In this document: in pieces, positions 1-6,785 of the stretch
Layout of the letters: each line of letters starts with the position of its first letter
Position numbering within the stretch: position 1 is the first letter of the stretch
Origin: DAOTVS01 sp034436375
Lineage (GTDB): Bacteria > Chloroflexota > Anaerolineae > SpSt-313
DNA: 11,059 nucleotides
Direction: 5' to 3'
Assembly: GCA_034436375.1 (NCBI GenBank)
Contig: DAOTVS010000247.1
Coordinates: 1-11,059, forward strand
Position numbers and translations under genes: made by a program
Notes under the pieces: generated by a model
The model's input: the letters and a program-made list of their open reading frames with translations, nothing else
Databases searched by the model: none
Told to the model about the DNA's origin: nothing

Positions 1-1
1 G

Positions 2-181
2 GGGTCAGGTCTGGCCAGCTGCGTAGGCCCCGTGAGCTCGGGCGCCCCCATCGATACCAGCACGACCGGCAATCACACCTTCACCGTCACCGCTACCGAC
101 AATGCCGGCAACCAGGCAGAGACGACCATCCACTATAGCGTGCGCTATGGCCTTTTCCTCCCGCTGGTACTTCGCCCATAA
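2..181 (+). CDS. C-terminal fragment of a secreted Ig/HYR-like repeat protein (5' end outside window)
   Basis: The frame is open from the left edge to a TAA at 179-181 and encodes about 59 residues. The readable part has the pattern C-x-G-x-V, GAPIDTSTTGNHTFTV, then TATDNAGN and a final beta strand. This is the usual signature of bacterial Ig-like/HYR-type repeats in large extracellular proteins. The last residues, YGLFLPLVLRP, are hydrophobic with a terminal Arg-Pro. Similar short FLPLVLR-like tails are, to my recollection, common at the ends of secreted proteins of Chloroflexota, where they may serve as an anchoring or sorting tail; that role is inference. The N-terminal enzymatic or adhesive part is missing, so the function of the whole protein cannot be stated. 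A strong hairpin follows 20 bases after the stop. Confidence is good for the frame and low for the role. Confidence 0.75.
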   Translation, partial: GSGLASCVGPVSSGAPIDTSTTGNHTFTVTATDNAGNQAETTIHYSVRYGLFLPLVLRP

Positions 182-200
182 AGTAGATTTCATACCACAG

Positions 201-235
201 CGGGGGGGCGGCGGGCCAAGCCCGCCGCCCCCCCG
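201..235 (+). terminator. Perfect 16-bp GC hairpin after the Ig-like protein gene
   Basis: Bases 201-216 (CGGGGGGGCGGCGGGC) are exactly complementary to 220-235, with a 3-base loop (CAA). It lies 20 bases after the TAA of the upstream gene and about 34 bases before the -35 of the hyp promoter, so it probably ends the upstream transcript and insulates the hyp operon. There is no U-tract after it, so it may work as a Rho-assisted or RNA-stabilising 3' end instead. Confidence 0.6.
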
Positions 236-268
236 CATGCCCCAGCAGCTGCGCGGCAGCCCACCCCC

Positions 269-296
269 TTGCATTTCATTCCACAGACGTTATAAT
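269..296 (+). promoter_or_regulatory. Sigma70-type promoter of the hyp operon
   Basis: TTGCAT at 269-274 and a perfect TATAAT at 291-296 are separated by 16 bases. The expected transcript start near 303 gives a leader of about 34 bases before the hypB GTG. It is the only convincing promoter before the tightly packed hyp genes. No obvious FNR, CRP or sigma54 site is seen around it. Confidence 0.7.
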
Positions 297-336
297 AAGG
301 CCCGTCTTATCGTGGTCAAGCAAGGGGAATAGGCCT

Positions 337-999
337 GTGAAAGTACCTGTGGTACGTAATATCCTGAGCGCCAACGACCGCCTGGCGGGGGAGAACCGGC
401 AAAAGCTCCTGGGCCGGCGCGTGTGCTCGGTGAACATCATGGCCTCACCCGGCGCGGGCAAGACGAGCCTGATCCTGCGCACGGCTGAGGAGCTCAAAGG
501 CAAGCTGCGCCTGGGCGTGATCGAGGGCGATATCGCCTCGCGCGTGGATGCCGACAAGGTCGCGGCAGCCGGCATGCCAGTGGTGCAGATCAATACCGGC
601 GGCACCTGTCACCTCGATGCGCCCATGGTCGGGGCCGCTCTGGAGCAGCTGCCTCTGGAGGAGATCGATCTCCTCTTTATCGAGAATGTGGGCAACCTGA
701 TCTGCCCCGTGGACTTTGACCTGGGCACAAAGGCCAGCATCGTCGTTTCCTCCATTCCCGAGGGCGACGACAAGCCGTACAAGTACCCCGGCATTTTCGC
801 CGCTGTGGATGCAGTGGTGCTGAACAAGCTCGACCTGGCGCCCTACGTGCCCTTTGACCGCGCCGCTTTCCGCGGCCTGGTTGCCGGGCTCAACGCCAAG
901 GCGCCGATCTTCGAGCTTTCCTGCTCCACGGGCGAAGGGCTGGCGGCCTGGGCCGAGTGGCTCGTGGCGCTGGTCGCCCGCTCGCGTGAGGATGCATGA
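337..999 (+). CDS. hypB: HypB, hydrogenase nickel-incorporation GTPase
   Basis: This is a SIMIBI-class GTPase that supplies energy for nickel insertion into the [NiFe]-hydrogenase large subunit in the cytoplasm. The protein has 220 aa. Visible motifs are the P-loop SPGAGKTS at residues 37-44, IEGDIASRVDADKV from residue 62 (the switch region), the metal-site pair C91-H92 in NTGGTCHLDA, C123 in ENVGNLICPVDFDLG, and the guanine-specificity NKLD at 163-166. It begins with GTG at 337, preceded by AGGGGA at 323-328 with 8-base spacing. It lacks both the N-terminal CxxCGC nickel motif and the His-rich stretch of many HypB proteins, so it is the short form with only the G-domain metal site. Its stop overlaps the hypF start (ATGA). 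The usual partner HypA is not in the window. Confidence 0.96.
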   Translation: MKVPVVRNILSANDRLAGENRQKLLGRRVCSVNIMASPGAGKTSLILRTAEELKGKLRLGVIEGDIASRVDADKVAAAGMPVVQINTGGTCHLDAPMVGAALEQLPLEEIDLLFIENVGNLICPVDFDLGTKASIVVSSIPEGDDKPYKYPGIFAAVDAVVLNKLDLAPYVPFDRAAFRGLVAGLNAKAPIFELSCSTGEGLAAWAEWLVALVARSREDA

Positions 1000-3374
1000 C
1001 GGCGCTCTATATCCGCGTGCACGGCGTGGTGCAGGGGGTCGGCTTCCGGCCCTTTGTCTATGGCCTGGCGACAGAGCTGGGGCTGGCCGGCTGGGTGCGC
1101 AATACCTCTTCCGGTGTGGAGATCGCCCTCGAGGGCGCACCGGAAGCGCTGGAGCGCTTCCAGACCGGGCTCACCACCCAGGCTCCGCCGCGCGCCCGCA
1201 TCGAGAAGGTCACGGTCGAGGAGGGCGCTCCCGATGGCCTGACGCGCTTTGAGATCCGCGCAAGCCAACCCGAGCCCGGCGCCTATCAGCTCGTCTCGCC
1301 CGACATCGCCCTCTGCGACGATTGTCGGCGTGAGTTGTTGGACCCATCCGACCGGCGCTACCGCTATCCTTTCATCAATTGCACCAACTGCGGGCCGCGC
1401 TTTACCATCATCCGCGATATTCCCTACGACCGCCCGCAGACGACCATGGCCCCCTTCAAGATGTGCCCGCAGTGCCAGGCCGAGTACGATGACCCGGCGA
1501 ACCGCCGCTTCCACGCCCAACCCAATGCCTGCCCCGTGTGTGGCCCCCACGTCGCCCTGACGGACCGTTCTGGCCATGTGCTGGCCGAGCGTGAGGAGGC
1601 GATCCAGCGCGCCCGGCAGGCCCTGCAGGAGGGCAAGATCGTGGCCGTCAAGGGACTGGGCGGCTTTCAGCTGGCCTGCGACGCCGGCTCGGAAGAGGCC
1701 GTAGCGACACTGCGCGCCCGCAAGCGGCGCCCGCACAAGCCCTTTGCCGTTATGGTCGCAGACCTGGAAGCAGCCAGGCGCCTGGGCCCCGTATCGCCGG
1801 CTGAGGCCGCACTCCTGCAGTCGCCCGAGCACCCCATCGTGCTCCTGCAGGCGTACCACGAGAATCGTACCGCTGAGAACGCCCAGAAGGACTCCGCATC
1901 CTTCGCGTCCTTCGCTCCCTTCGCATCCTTCGTGCTCCCGCCCTTCGTGCTTGCCCCTGGCGTGGCGCCCGGCGCCGGCACCGTCGGCGTGATGCTGCCC
2001 TACACGCCGCTGCACGTCCTGCTCCTCGAGCCGGCCTCGGGCTACCCCTGGGCGCTGGTGATGACCAGCGGCAACCTGACGGAAGAGCCCATCGCCATGG
2101 AGAACGAGGAAGCCCTGGCGCGCCTGGGCGACATTGCCGACCTCTTCCTGCTGCACAATCGAGGCATCTACGCCCGGTATGACGACTCGGTCTACTTTGT
2201 GCCCAATGGCGAAGCGCAGCCGCTGCGCCGCGCGCGGGGGTATGCCCCCTTCCCGGTGCGCCTGCCCGGCAAGGGGCCGCAGGTGCTGGCCTGCGGGTCG
2301 GAGCTGAAGAATACCTTCTGCCTCACCCGCGACGAGTACGCCTTTCTGAGCCCGCACATCGGCGATCTGGAGAACCAGGAAACGCTCGATCATTACGAGC
2401 GCTCGGTGGAGCACTATACCCGCCTCTTCCGCCTGCAGCCGCAGCTCGTGGCCTATGACCTGCACCCCGATTACCTGGCCACCCGTTACGCCCGTGAGCG
2501 GCTTGCCGCCGACCCGGCGTTGAGCGGCGTGGGGGTGCAGCACCATCACGCCCACATTGCCGCCTGCCTGGCCGATAACGGCCGCAGCGGCCCAGCCCTC
2601 GGTGTGGCCTTTGACGGCACAGGCTATGGCGTCGACGGCACCATCTGGGGCGGCGAGTTCATGCAGGCAGACCTGGGCGGCTTTCAACGGCTGGGCCATC
2701 TGCGCGCCTTTGCCTTGCCCGGCGGCGAGGCGGCCATCCGTCGGCCCTGGCGTACGGCGCTGTCGCTCGCCCTGGCGGCGGGCCTGGACCCGGCCGCTTT
2801 TCCTGCCCTGGCGCAAGTTGGAGCGCAGGAGATGGCCCTGGTCGGCCATCAGGTCGAGCACGGGCTCAACGCGCCCATCACCACCTCTGCCGGCCGACTC
2901 TTTGATGGTGTGGCGGCCCTCTGTGGCGTGCGCGGCGAGGTGACCTACGAGGCGCAGGCAGCCATGGAGTTGGAGGCCCTGGCACACCGCGCTCCGGCCT
3001 ACGCCGGTGGGCCTGGCTACCCGCTGGACCTGGTGCGGGATAGCGATGCCTGGGTGTTGGATTGGCGCCCGCTGCTGGAGGCGCTCCTGGCCGACGTGCG
3101 CGCGGGGGTCGCCCTGCCCGTGCGGGGCCTGCGCTTCCATGTGGGGCTGAGCCGCGCCATCGTGGCGCTGTGCCAGCGTCTGGCCGCTGAGACGGGCCTG
3201 CACACGGTCGCGCTCAGCGGCGGCTGCTTCCAGAACGAGCTCCTGCTCACCCAGACGGTGCAGGGGCTCCACGAGGCGGGGTTGGAGCCGCTCATTCATC
3301 ATCAGGCGCCCGCCAACGATGGCGGTGTGGCCCTGGGCCAGGCGGCCATCGGCGCTTGGAGAGGACGGGATTGA
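996..3374 (+). CDS. hypF: HypF, carbamoyltransferase for hydrogenase CN-ligand synthesis
   Basis: HypF converts carbamoyl phosphate and ATP to carbamoyl-adenylate and passes the carbamoyl group to the C-terminal Cys of HypE, giving the CN ligands of the Fe centre. The 792 aa follow the family order. The acylphosphatase domain (about 1-90) has VQGVGFRPF with R18 and N36. Four CxxC pairs (107/110, 129/132, 157/160, 179/182) form two zinc fingers. A YrdC-like domain (about 205-400) begins with KGLGGFQLACDA. The Kae1-like C-terminal domain has HHHAH at 516-520 and SGGCFQNELL near the end. The start overlaps the hypB stop. A low-complexity insertion of about 25-30 residues (about 287-318, rich in SFA/PFA triplets) interrupts the YrdC domain before LAPGVAPG; it comes from a 9-bp DNA repeat at 1899-1934. 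The TGA stop merges with the end of a MITE-like repeat, so the last residues may have been altered, although GVALGQAAI is a normal HypF ending. Confidence 0.97.
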   Translation: MTALYIRVHGVVQGVGFRPFVYGLATELGLAGWVRNTSSGVEIALEGAPEALERFQTGLTTQAPPRARIEKVTVEEGAPDGLTRFEIRASQPEPGAYQLVSPDIALCDDCRRELLDPSDRRYRYPFINCTNCGPRFTIIRDIPYDRPQTTMAPFKMCPQCQAEYDDPANRRFHAQPNACPVCGPHVALTDRSGHVLAEREEAIQRARQALQEGKIVAVKGLGGFQLACDAGSEEAVATLRARKRRPHKPFAVMVADLEAARRLGPVSPAEAALLQSPEHPIVLLQAYHENRTAENAQKDSASFASFAPFASFVLPPFVLAPGVAPGAGTVGVMLPYTPLHVLLLEPASGYPWALVMTSGNLTEEPIAMENEEALARLGDIADLFLLHNRGIYARYDDSVYFVPNGEAQPLRRARGYAPFPVRLPGKGPQVLACGSELKNTFCLTRDEYAFLSPHIGDLENQETLDHYERSVEHYTRLFRLQPQLVAYDLHPDYLATRYARERLAADPALSGVGVQHHHAHIAACLADNGRSGPALGVAFDGTGYGVDGTIWGGEFMQADLGGFQRLGHLRAFALPGGEAAIRRPWRTALSLALAAGLDPAAFPALAQVGAQEMALVGHQVEHGLNAPITTSAGRLFDGVAALCGVRGEVTYEAQAAMELEALAHRAPAYAGGPGYPLDLVRDSDAWVLDWRPLLEALLADVRAGVALPVRGLRFHVGLSRAIVALCQRLAAETGLHTVALSGGCFQNELLLTQTVQGLHEAGLEPLIHHQAPANDGGVALGQAAIGAWRGRD
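1899..1934 (+). repeat. Four tandem 9-bp units inside hypF
   Basis: The units TCCTTCGCG, TCCTTCGCT, CCCTTCGCA and TCCTTCGTG run head to tail at an exact 9-base period; a degraded CCCTTCGTG follows at 1941-1949. Nine bases keep the reading frame, so the array encodes SFA, SFA, PFA, SFV in HypF. Upstream, GAAGGA at 1886-1891 can pair with TCCTTC at 1899-1904. The array sits exactly where HypF proteins usually have only a short loop, which marks it as an insertion or expansion. Confidence 0.75.
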
Positions 3375-3505
3375 ACCACAAAGACACAAAGGACGCCAAG
3401 AGACGATAGCCACAAGCCCATGCGACGGCGCATTGGGCGCCCAAGCTGGCAAGAGTACAGGCCAAATCGCATTCGCCTTTGTGCTCTTTGTGGCTTTGTG
3501 GTTAA
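3372..3505. repeat. MITE-like inverted repeat between hypF and hypC
   Basis: The left end AACCACAAAGACACAAAG (3374-3391) and the right end CTTTGTGGCTTTGTGGTT (3486-3503) are inverted copies matching at 17 of 18 positions. The core carries a second inverted pair: GCCCATGCG (3416-3424) against CGCATTGGGC (3429-3438), with a one-base bulge. No transposase gene fits in the 134 bases, so this looks like a non-autonomous element. CCACAAAGACACAAAG-type ends are a widespread dispersed repeat in environmental bacterial genomes, to my knowledge without a settled mobilising enzyme. The left end coincides with the hypF stop codon. It separates hypF from hypC by 190 bases in an otherwise overlapping operon. 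Confidence 0.7.
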
Positions 3506-3564
3506 TACGGAGCCTGTTTCTGCGGAATGGATTGCAATGTAGAGTTGCCTGGGGGAGGTTTGCT

Positions 3565-3810
3565 ATGTGTCTGGCGATGCCGGCATTGATTGTGAAAATA
3601 GAGGGTCAGGAAGCACAAGTGGAGCTGGGCGGGGTGCGGCGCCAGGTGGGGCTGCAGCTCGTGCCCGAAGCGCGCGTGGGCGACTATGTGTTGGTGCACA
3701 CTGGCTTTGCCATCAACGTCCTGGACCCTGACGAGGCGGCGGAGACGCTGCGCCTCTTTGCCGAGATGGACGCCCTGGATGAGACCGGCGAGGATGAGGC
3801 GCCCGCATGA
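3565..3810 (+). CDS. hypC: HypC, hydrogenase assembly chaperone
   Basis: HypC is a small OB-fold chaperone that, with HypD, carries the Fe(CN)2CO unit and delivers it to the hydrogenase large subunit. The 81 aa begin MCLAMPALIV, with the essential Cys2 exposed once Met is removed. The conserved core VGDYVLVHTGFAI (H45) and the tail DEAAETLRLF are present. I chose ATG 3565 because GGGGGAGG at 3551-3558 lies 6 bases upstream and because Cys2 must follow the initiator Met; the frame stays open upstream, but that part is the repeat element. The stop overlaps the hypD start (ATGA). As the first gene after the repeat, it may need a promoter or read-through across it. Confidence 0.96.
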   Translation: MCLAMPALIVKIEGQEAQVELGGVRRQVGLQLVPEARVGDYVLVHTGFAINVLDPDEAAETLRLFAEMDALDETGEDEAPA

Positions 3811-4922
3811 AATACGTCGATGAGTTCCGTGACCCTGCACCGGCGCAGGCGCTCCTGGCGCGCATCGGCCGGGCTGCCCGGCGCCCGATACGGCTGATGG
3901 AGTTCTGCGGCACCCATACCCATGCCATCTTCCATCACGGTCTGCGCCAGCTCCTGCCGCCCCAGGTGACGCTCCTTTCCGGCCCTGGCTGCCCGGTATG
4001 TGTCACTGCCGCCGGCGACCTGGACCGCGCCATCAGCCTGGCGGGGCTGCCCGGCGTCACCCTGGCGACCTTTGGCGATATGATGCGTGTGCCCGGCTCT
4101 CACGGCTCGCTGCAGGCAGCGCGCGCGGGGGGCGCCGACGTGCGCGTGATCTATTCCAGCCTCGACGCCCTCGACCTGGCCCGCCGCAACCCCGAGCGCA
4201 CCGTCATCCTGCTGGGTGTGGGCTTTGAGACGACCACGCCCACCGTAGCGGCGGCGCTCGTCCAGGCGGCCACGGAGGGGCTCACCAATTTCCGCGTCTA
4301 TGCGCTGCACAAGCTTACCCCTCCCGCGACGGCAGCCATTTTGCAAGCGGGCGAGGTGGCGCTGGACGGCATTCTGGCGCCTGGCCACGTGAGCACCATC
4401 ATCGGCGCCGACGCCTGGCAGTTCGTGCCCCAGCAGTTCGGCCTGCCGGTGACGGTAGCCGGCTTTGAGCCACTGGACATCTTGCAGGCCATCGCCGACC
4501 TGGTGGAGCAGCATGAGGCCGGGAGGGCCGCCGTGCACAATCTCTACCCCCGTGTCGTCCGCCCTGGGGGCAACCCGACGGCGCTCGCGCTGATGGCGCG
4601 CGTGTTCACCCCGGCTGTGGCCGATTGGCGCGGGTTGGGTGAGGTCCCGGCGAGTGGGCTTGTCCTGGCAGAGGAATTCCGCCGCTTCGATGCCTGGCCG
4701 CTCCTGGTGGAGCATGGCCTTGACCGCATCCAGGCGCGCGAGCCGGCAAGCTGCCGCTGCGGCGACGTGTTGCGCGGCGCGGTGGCCCCGCCCCAGTGCC
4801 CGCTCTTTGGCCGCGTCTGCACGCCCGAGCGGCCCATCGGCCCCTGCATGGTCTCTTCAGAGGGGAGTTGCGCCGCCTATTACCGCTATGCGGATGCCGT
4901 ACCAGAACGGAAGGATTCATGA
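3807..4922 (+). CDS. hypD: HypD, Fe-S scaffold for Fe(CN)2CO assembly
   Basis: HypD forms the complex with HypC on which the Fe(CN)2CO cofactor is built, and it holds a [4Fe-4S] cluster. It is 371 aa, the usual family length. Key motifs are MEFCGTHTHAI with C34, GPGCPVC with C62 and C65 (the equivalents of E. coli C41, C69 and C72), GVGFETTTPTVAAAL, APGHVSTIIGA and AGFEPLDIL. The C-terminal cluster region carries CRCGDVLRG, CPLFGRVC, GPCMVSSEGSCAAYY. It overlaps hypC by four bases and hypE by four bases (ATGA at 4919-4922), so translation of the three genes is probably coupled. No catalytic or cluster Cys is missing. Confidence 0.97.
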   Translation: MKYVDEFRDPAPAQALLARIGRAARRPIRLMEFCGTHTHAIFHHGLRQLLPPQVTLLSGPGCPVCVTAAGDLDRAISLAGLPGVTLATFGDMMRVPGSHGSLQAARAGGADVRVIYSSLDALDLARRNPERTVILLGVGFETTTPTVAAALVQAATEGLTNFRVYALHKLTPPATAAILQAGEVALDGILAPGHVSTIIGADAWQFVPQQFGLPVTVAGFEPLDILQAIADLVEQHEAGRAAVHNLYPRVVRPGGNPTALALMARVFTPAVADWRGLGEVPASGLVLAEEFRRFDAWPLLVEHGLDRIQAREPASCRCGDVLRGAVAPPQCPLFGRVCTPERPIGPCMVSSEGSCAAYYRYADAVPERKDS

Positions 4923-5932
4923 ACGATTGCATTCTCCTGGCCCATGGCTCGGGTGGCCGCCTGAGCCACGAACTGATCGAGCAGGTCTTTGCGCCTGCCT
5001 TCCATAACCCCCTCCTGGCGCGCATGGACGACTCGGCCGTGCTCCCCACCCTGCCTCCGGGTGCGCGGCCGGCTCTGACGACCGATGCTTATGTCGTGCA
5101 ACCGCTCTTTTTCCCGGGCGGGGATATTGGCCGCCTGGCCGTCTGCGGCACGGTGAACGATCTGGCCATGTTGGGCGCACAGCCGCTGGCCCTGAGCGCG
5201 GCCTTTGTCCTCGAGGAGGGTCTGCCCCTGCCCGATTTGCAGCGCATCGTCGCCTCGATGGCAAAGGCCGCTGCCGAGGCAGGGGTCCCCATCGCCACTG
5301 GCGATACCAAAGTCGTCGAGCATGGGCAGGCTGATGGCTGCTTTATCACCACTGCGGGCATCGGCGCCATACCCGCCGGGGTCGACCTCTCCGGCGCCAA
5401 CGCGCGCCCGGGCGATGCCGTGCTCCTGAGCGGCACCCTCGGCGACCATGGTCTGGCCATTATGAGCCAACGCGAGGGCCTGCGCTTCGAGGCGCCCCTG
5501 GCGAGCGATGTGGCCCCCCTCAACGGCTTGGTACGGCAGATGCTGGAAGCGACTCCGCGCATCCATACACTGCGCGACCCGACCCGCGGCGGGCTGGCCA
5601 CTACACTGAACGAGATCGCCGCCCAGTCGGGGGTCGAGATCGTGCTGGAAGAGAGTGCAGTGCCCATCCGGCCGGCGGTGCAGGGCCTGGCCGAGCTATT
5701 GGGGCTGGATCCCCTCTATGTCGCCAATGAGGGCAAGCTCATCGCCATCGTGCCCGAGCCCGATGCCGGGGCAGTGCTGGCGGCCATGCGCGCACATCCC
5801 CTGGGTCAAGATGCCGCCATCATCGGTCGCGTGCAGGCCGGGCGCAGTGGCCGCGTCTCCCTGCACACGGTGCTGGGCGCCCATCGCATCCTGGATATGC
5901 TCAGCGGTGAGCTGTTGCCGAGGATATGCTGA
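4919..5932 (+). CDS. hypE: HypE, carbamoyl dehydratase of hydrogenase maturation
   Basis: HypE accepts the carbamoyl group from HypF on its C-terminal Cys and dehydrates it with ATP to a thiocyanate, the donor of the CN ligands. It belongs to the PurM/ThiL/SelD-like ATP-binding superfamily. The 337 aa begin MNDCILLAHGSGG, the normal HypE N-terminus. They carry MDDSAVL, TTDAYVVQPLFFPGGDIG, CGTVNDLAMLGA, ATGDTKVV, LRDPTRGGLATTLNEIA and YVANEGKL, and end in the required PRIC with C337 last. An upstream ATG at 4796 in the same frame lies inside hypD and was not used. GGAAGG at 4909-4914 is a suitable ribosome site. The last codons overlap the following MBL gene. Confidence 0.97.
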   Translation: MNDCILLAHGSGGRLSHELIEQVFAPAFHNPLLARMDDSAVLPTLPPGARPALTTDAYVVQPLFFPGGDIGRLAVCGTVNDLAMLGAQPLALSAAFVLEEGLPLPDLQRIVASMAKAAAEAGVPIATGDTKVVEHGQADGCFITTAGIGAIPAGVDLSGANARPGDAVLLSGTLGDHGLAIMSQREGLRFEAPLASDVAPLNGLVRQMLEATPRIHTLRDPTRGGLATTLNEIAAQSGVEIVLEESAVPIRPAVQGLAELLGLDPLYVANEGKLIAIVPEPDAGAVLAAMRAHPLGQDAAIIGRVQAGRSGRVSLHTVLGAHRILDMLSGELLPRIC

Positions 5933-6699
5933 CGGAGGTGCGTTTGGCGGAGCTGATCTTCCTTGGGACGGGCTCCGGCGCCCCGGGTGGTCGGCGTCTG
6001 CCCACCACCCTGGCCATCAAGGCCGGCGGGGGCCTGTACCTGCTCGATTGCGGCTCGCCGGCAGCGAATTTGCTGGCCGCAGCCGGGGAACCTTTCGACG
6101 ATACGCTGGAGGCGCTGTTTCTGAGCCATCTGCACACGGACCATGCGGGAGGGGTGCCCCTCCTGCTGCAGGACCTGTTGCTCGCCGGGCGCGTGCGGCC
6201 CTTCCCCACGCTGGCGCCTCCCCGCTCTGCCGAACGCCTGCGCACGGCGGCCCGCGCGCTGCTGGTCGAGCCGGAGCGTTACCCCTTTGCCTGGCGTCTG
6301 GAAGAGGCTATGCCCCTGCAGACCTATGAGTTCCGTGACCTGGCGGTGTCTTTCATTCCCAATGAGCACCTGGCCGAGCACATGGGGCCCGAGCCGCCCC
6401 AGTCCTGCTCGCTCTTTCTAAACGTGCAGGGGACCGCCCTGCTCTACTCCGGCGACGTCGCCAGCCCGGAGGAACTGGGCTCTCACGCCCGCATGAGCGG
6501 CCTCTTGCTGCACGAGTTGGGTCACCACGACCCAGAGGATGTGCTCGATTTCGCGGCCCGCTATAATGTGCCGCGCCTGGCCCTGGTACACATCCGCCCG
6601 CAGTGGGAGGGCCGTGAGGCCGAGCTGCGCGCGCTGGCGCGCCAGCGCTATCGGGGCGAGCTGATCATCCCCCGCGACGGGGAGCGCATCACGTTATGA
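5926..6699 (+). CDS. MBL-fold metallo-hydrolase (RNase Z/AtsA-like), coupled to hypE
   Basis: This is a 257-aa metallo-beta-lactamase-fold hydrolase. IFLGTGSGAPGGRRLPT near the N-terminus, LLDCG, HLHTDHAGG (H68, H70, D72, H73), LLYSGDV and LVHIRP fit the RNase Z/arylsulfatase-like branch with a two-metal site. No RNase Z flexible arm is obvious, so a tRNA-processing role is not supported and the substrate is unknown. The ATG at 5926 overlaps hypE by 7 bases. A better ribosome site (GGAGG, 5934-5938) lies 5 bases before an in-frame TTG at 5944, which would give MAELIFLGTG, so the true start may be 5944. It is not a standard Hyp protein; the overlap suggests expression with the hyp genes. Confidence 0.88.
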   Translation: MLTEVRLAELIFLGTGSGAPGGRRLPTTLAIKAGGGLYLLDCGSPAANLLAAAGEPFDDTLEALFLSHLHTDHAGGVPLLLQDLLLAGRVRPFPTLAPPRSAERLRTAARALLVEPERYPFAWRLEEAMPLQTYEFRDLAVSFIPNEHLAEHMGPEPPQSCSLFLNVQGTALLYSGDVASPEELGSHARMSGLLLHELGHHDPEDVLDFAARYNVPRLALVHIRPQWEGREAELRALARQRYRGELIIPRDGERITL

Positions 6700-6779
6700 G
6701 CGAGAGGGTCAGGCACAGCGCAGGCAGAGGGCTCTCCATGTATGCCCGGCTTGAGCGGCCCACAGGGCCGAGGATATGA
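6696..6779 (+). CDS. Possible 27-aa micro-ORF between the MBL and ATP-grasp genes
   Basis: An ATG at 6696 overlaps the MBL stop in the same ATGA arrangement used at the hyp junctions. The frame stays open for 27 codons, across the whole gap, and ends at TGA 6777-6779, seven bases before the ATP-grasp start. The peptide begins MSERVRHSAGRG and is basic, with no recognisable family. It could be a real small protein, a device that carries ribosomes to the next gene, or chance in GC-rich DNA. A 6-bp hairpin (CGGCCC 6756-6761 with GGGCCG 6765-6770) lies near its end. Confidence 0.25.
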   Translation: MSERVRHSAGRGLSMYARLERPTGPRI

Positions 6780-6785
6780 AGGAAG

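Noticed and set aside
102..332. Frame of 76 codons across the hyp promoter
   Set aside because: It runs through the Ig-like gene end, the terminator hairpin and the promoter, and its proline-rich product is explained by the GC hairpin.
843..3452. Open frame of 869 codons on the - strand opposite hypF
   Set aside because: The opposite strand matches HypF from end to end with all motifs; the long antisense frame is low-complexity, has no known domain and is expected in GC-rich coding DNA.
3319..3564. Longer HypC with an upstream start
   Set aside because: It would begin inside hypF and read through the inverted repeat; HypC needs Met-Cys at its N-terminus, which ATG 3565 with a strong ribosome site provides.
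3684..4715. Open frame of 343 codons on the - strand opposite hypC/hypD
   Set aside because: It lies against clear HypC and HypD coding sequence and has no recognisable domain, so it is a shadow frame.
4796..4918. Longer HypE starting inside hypD
   Set aside because: The extra residues are a shadow of the HypD cluster region; the family N-terminus begins at 4919.
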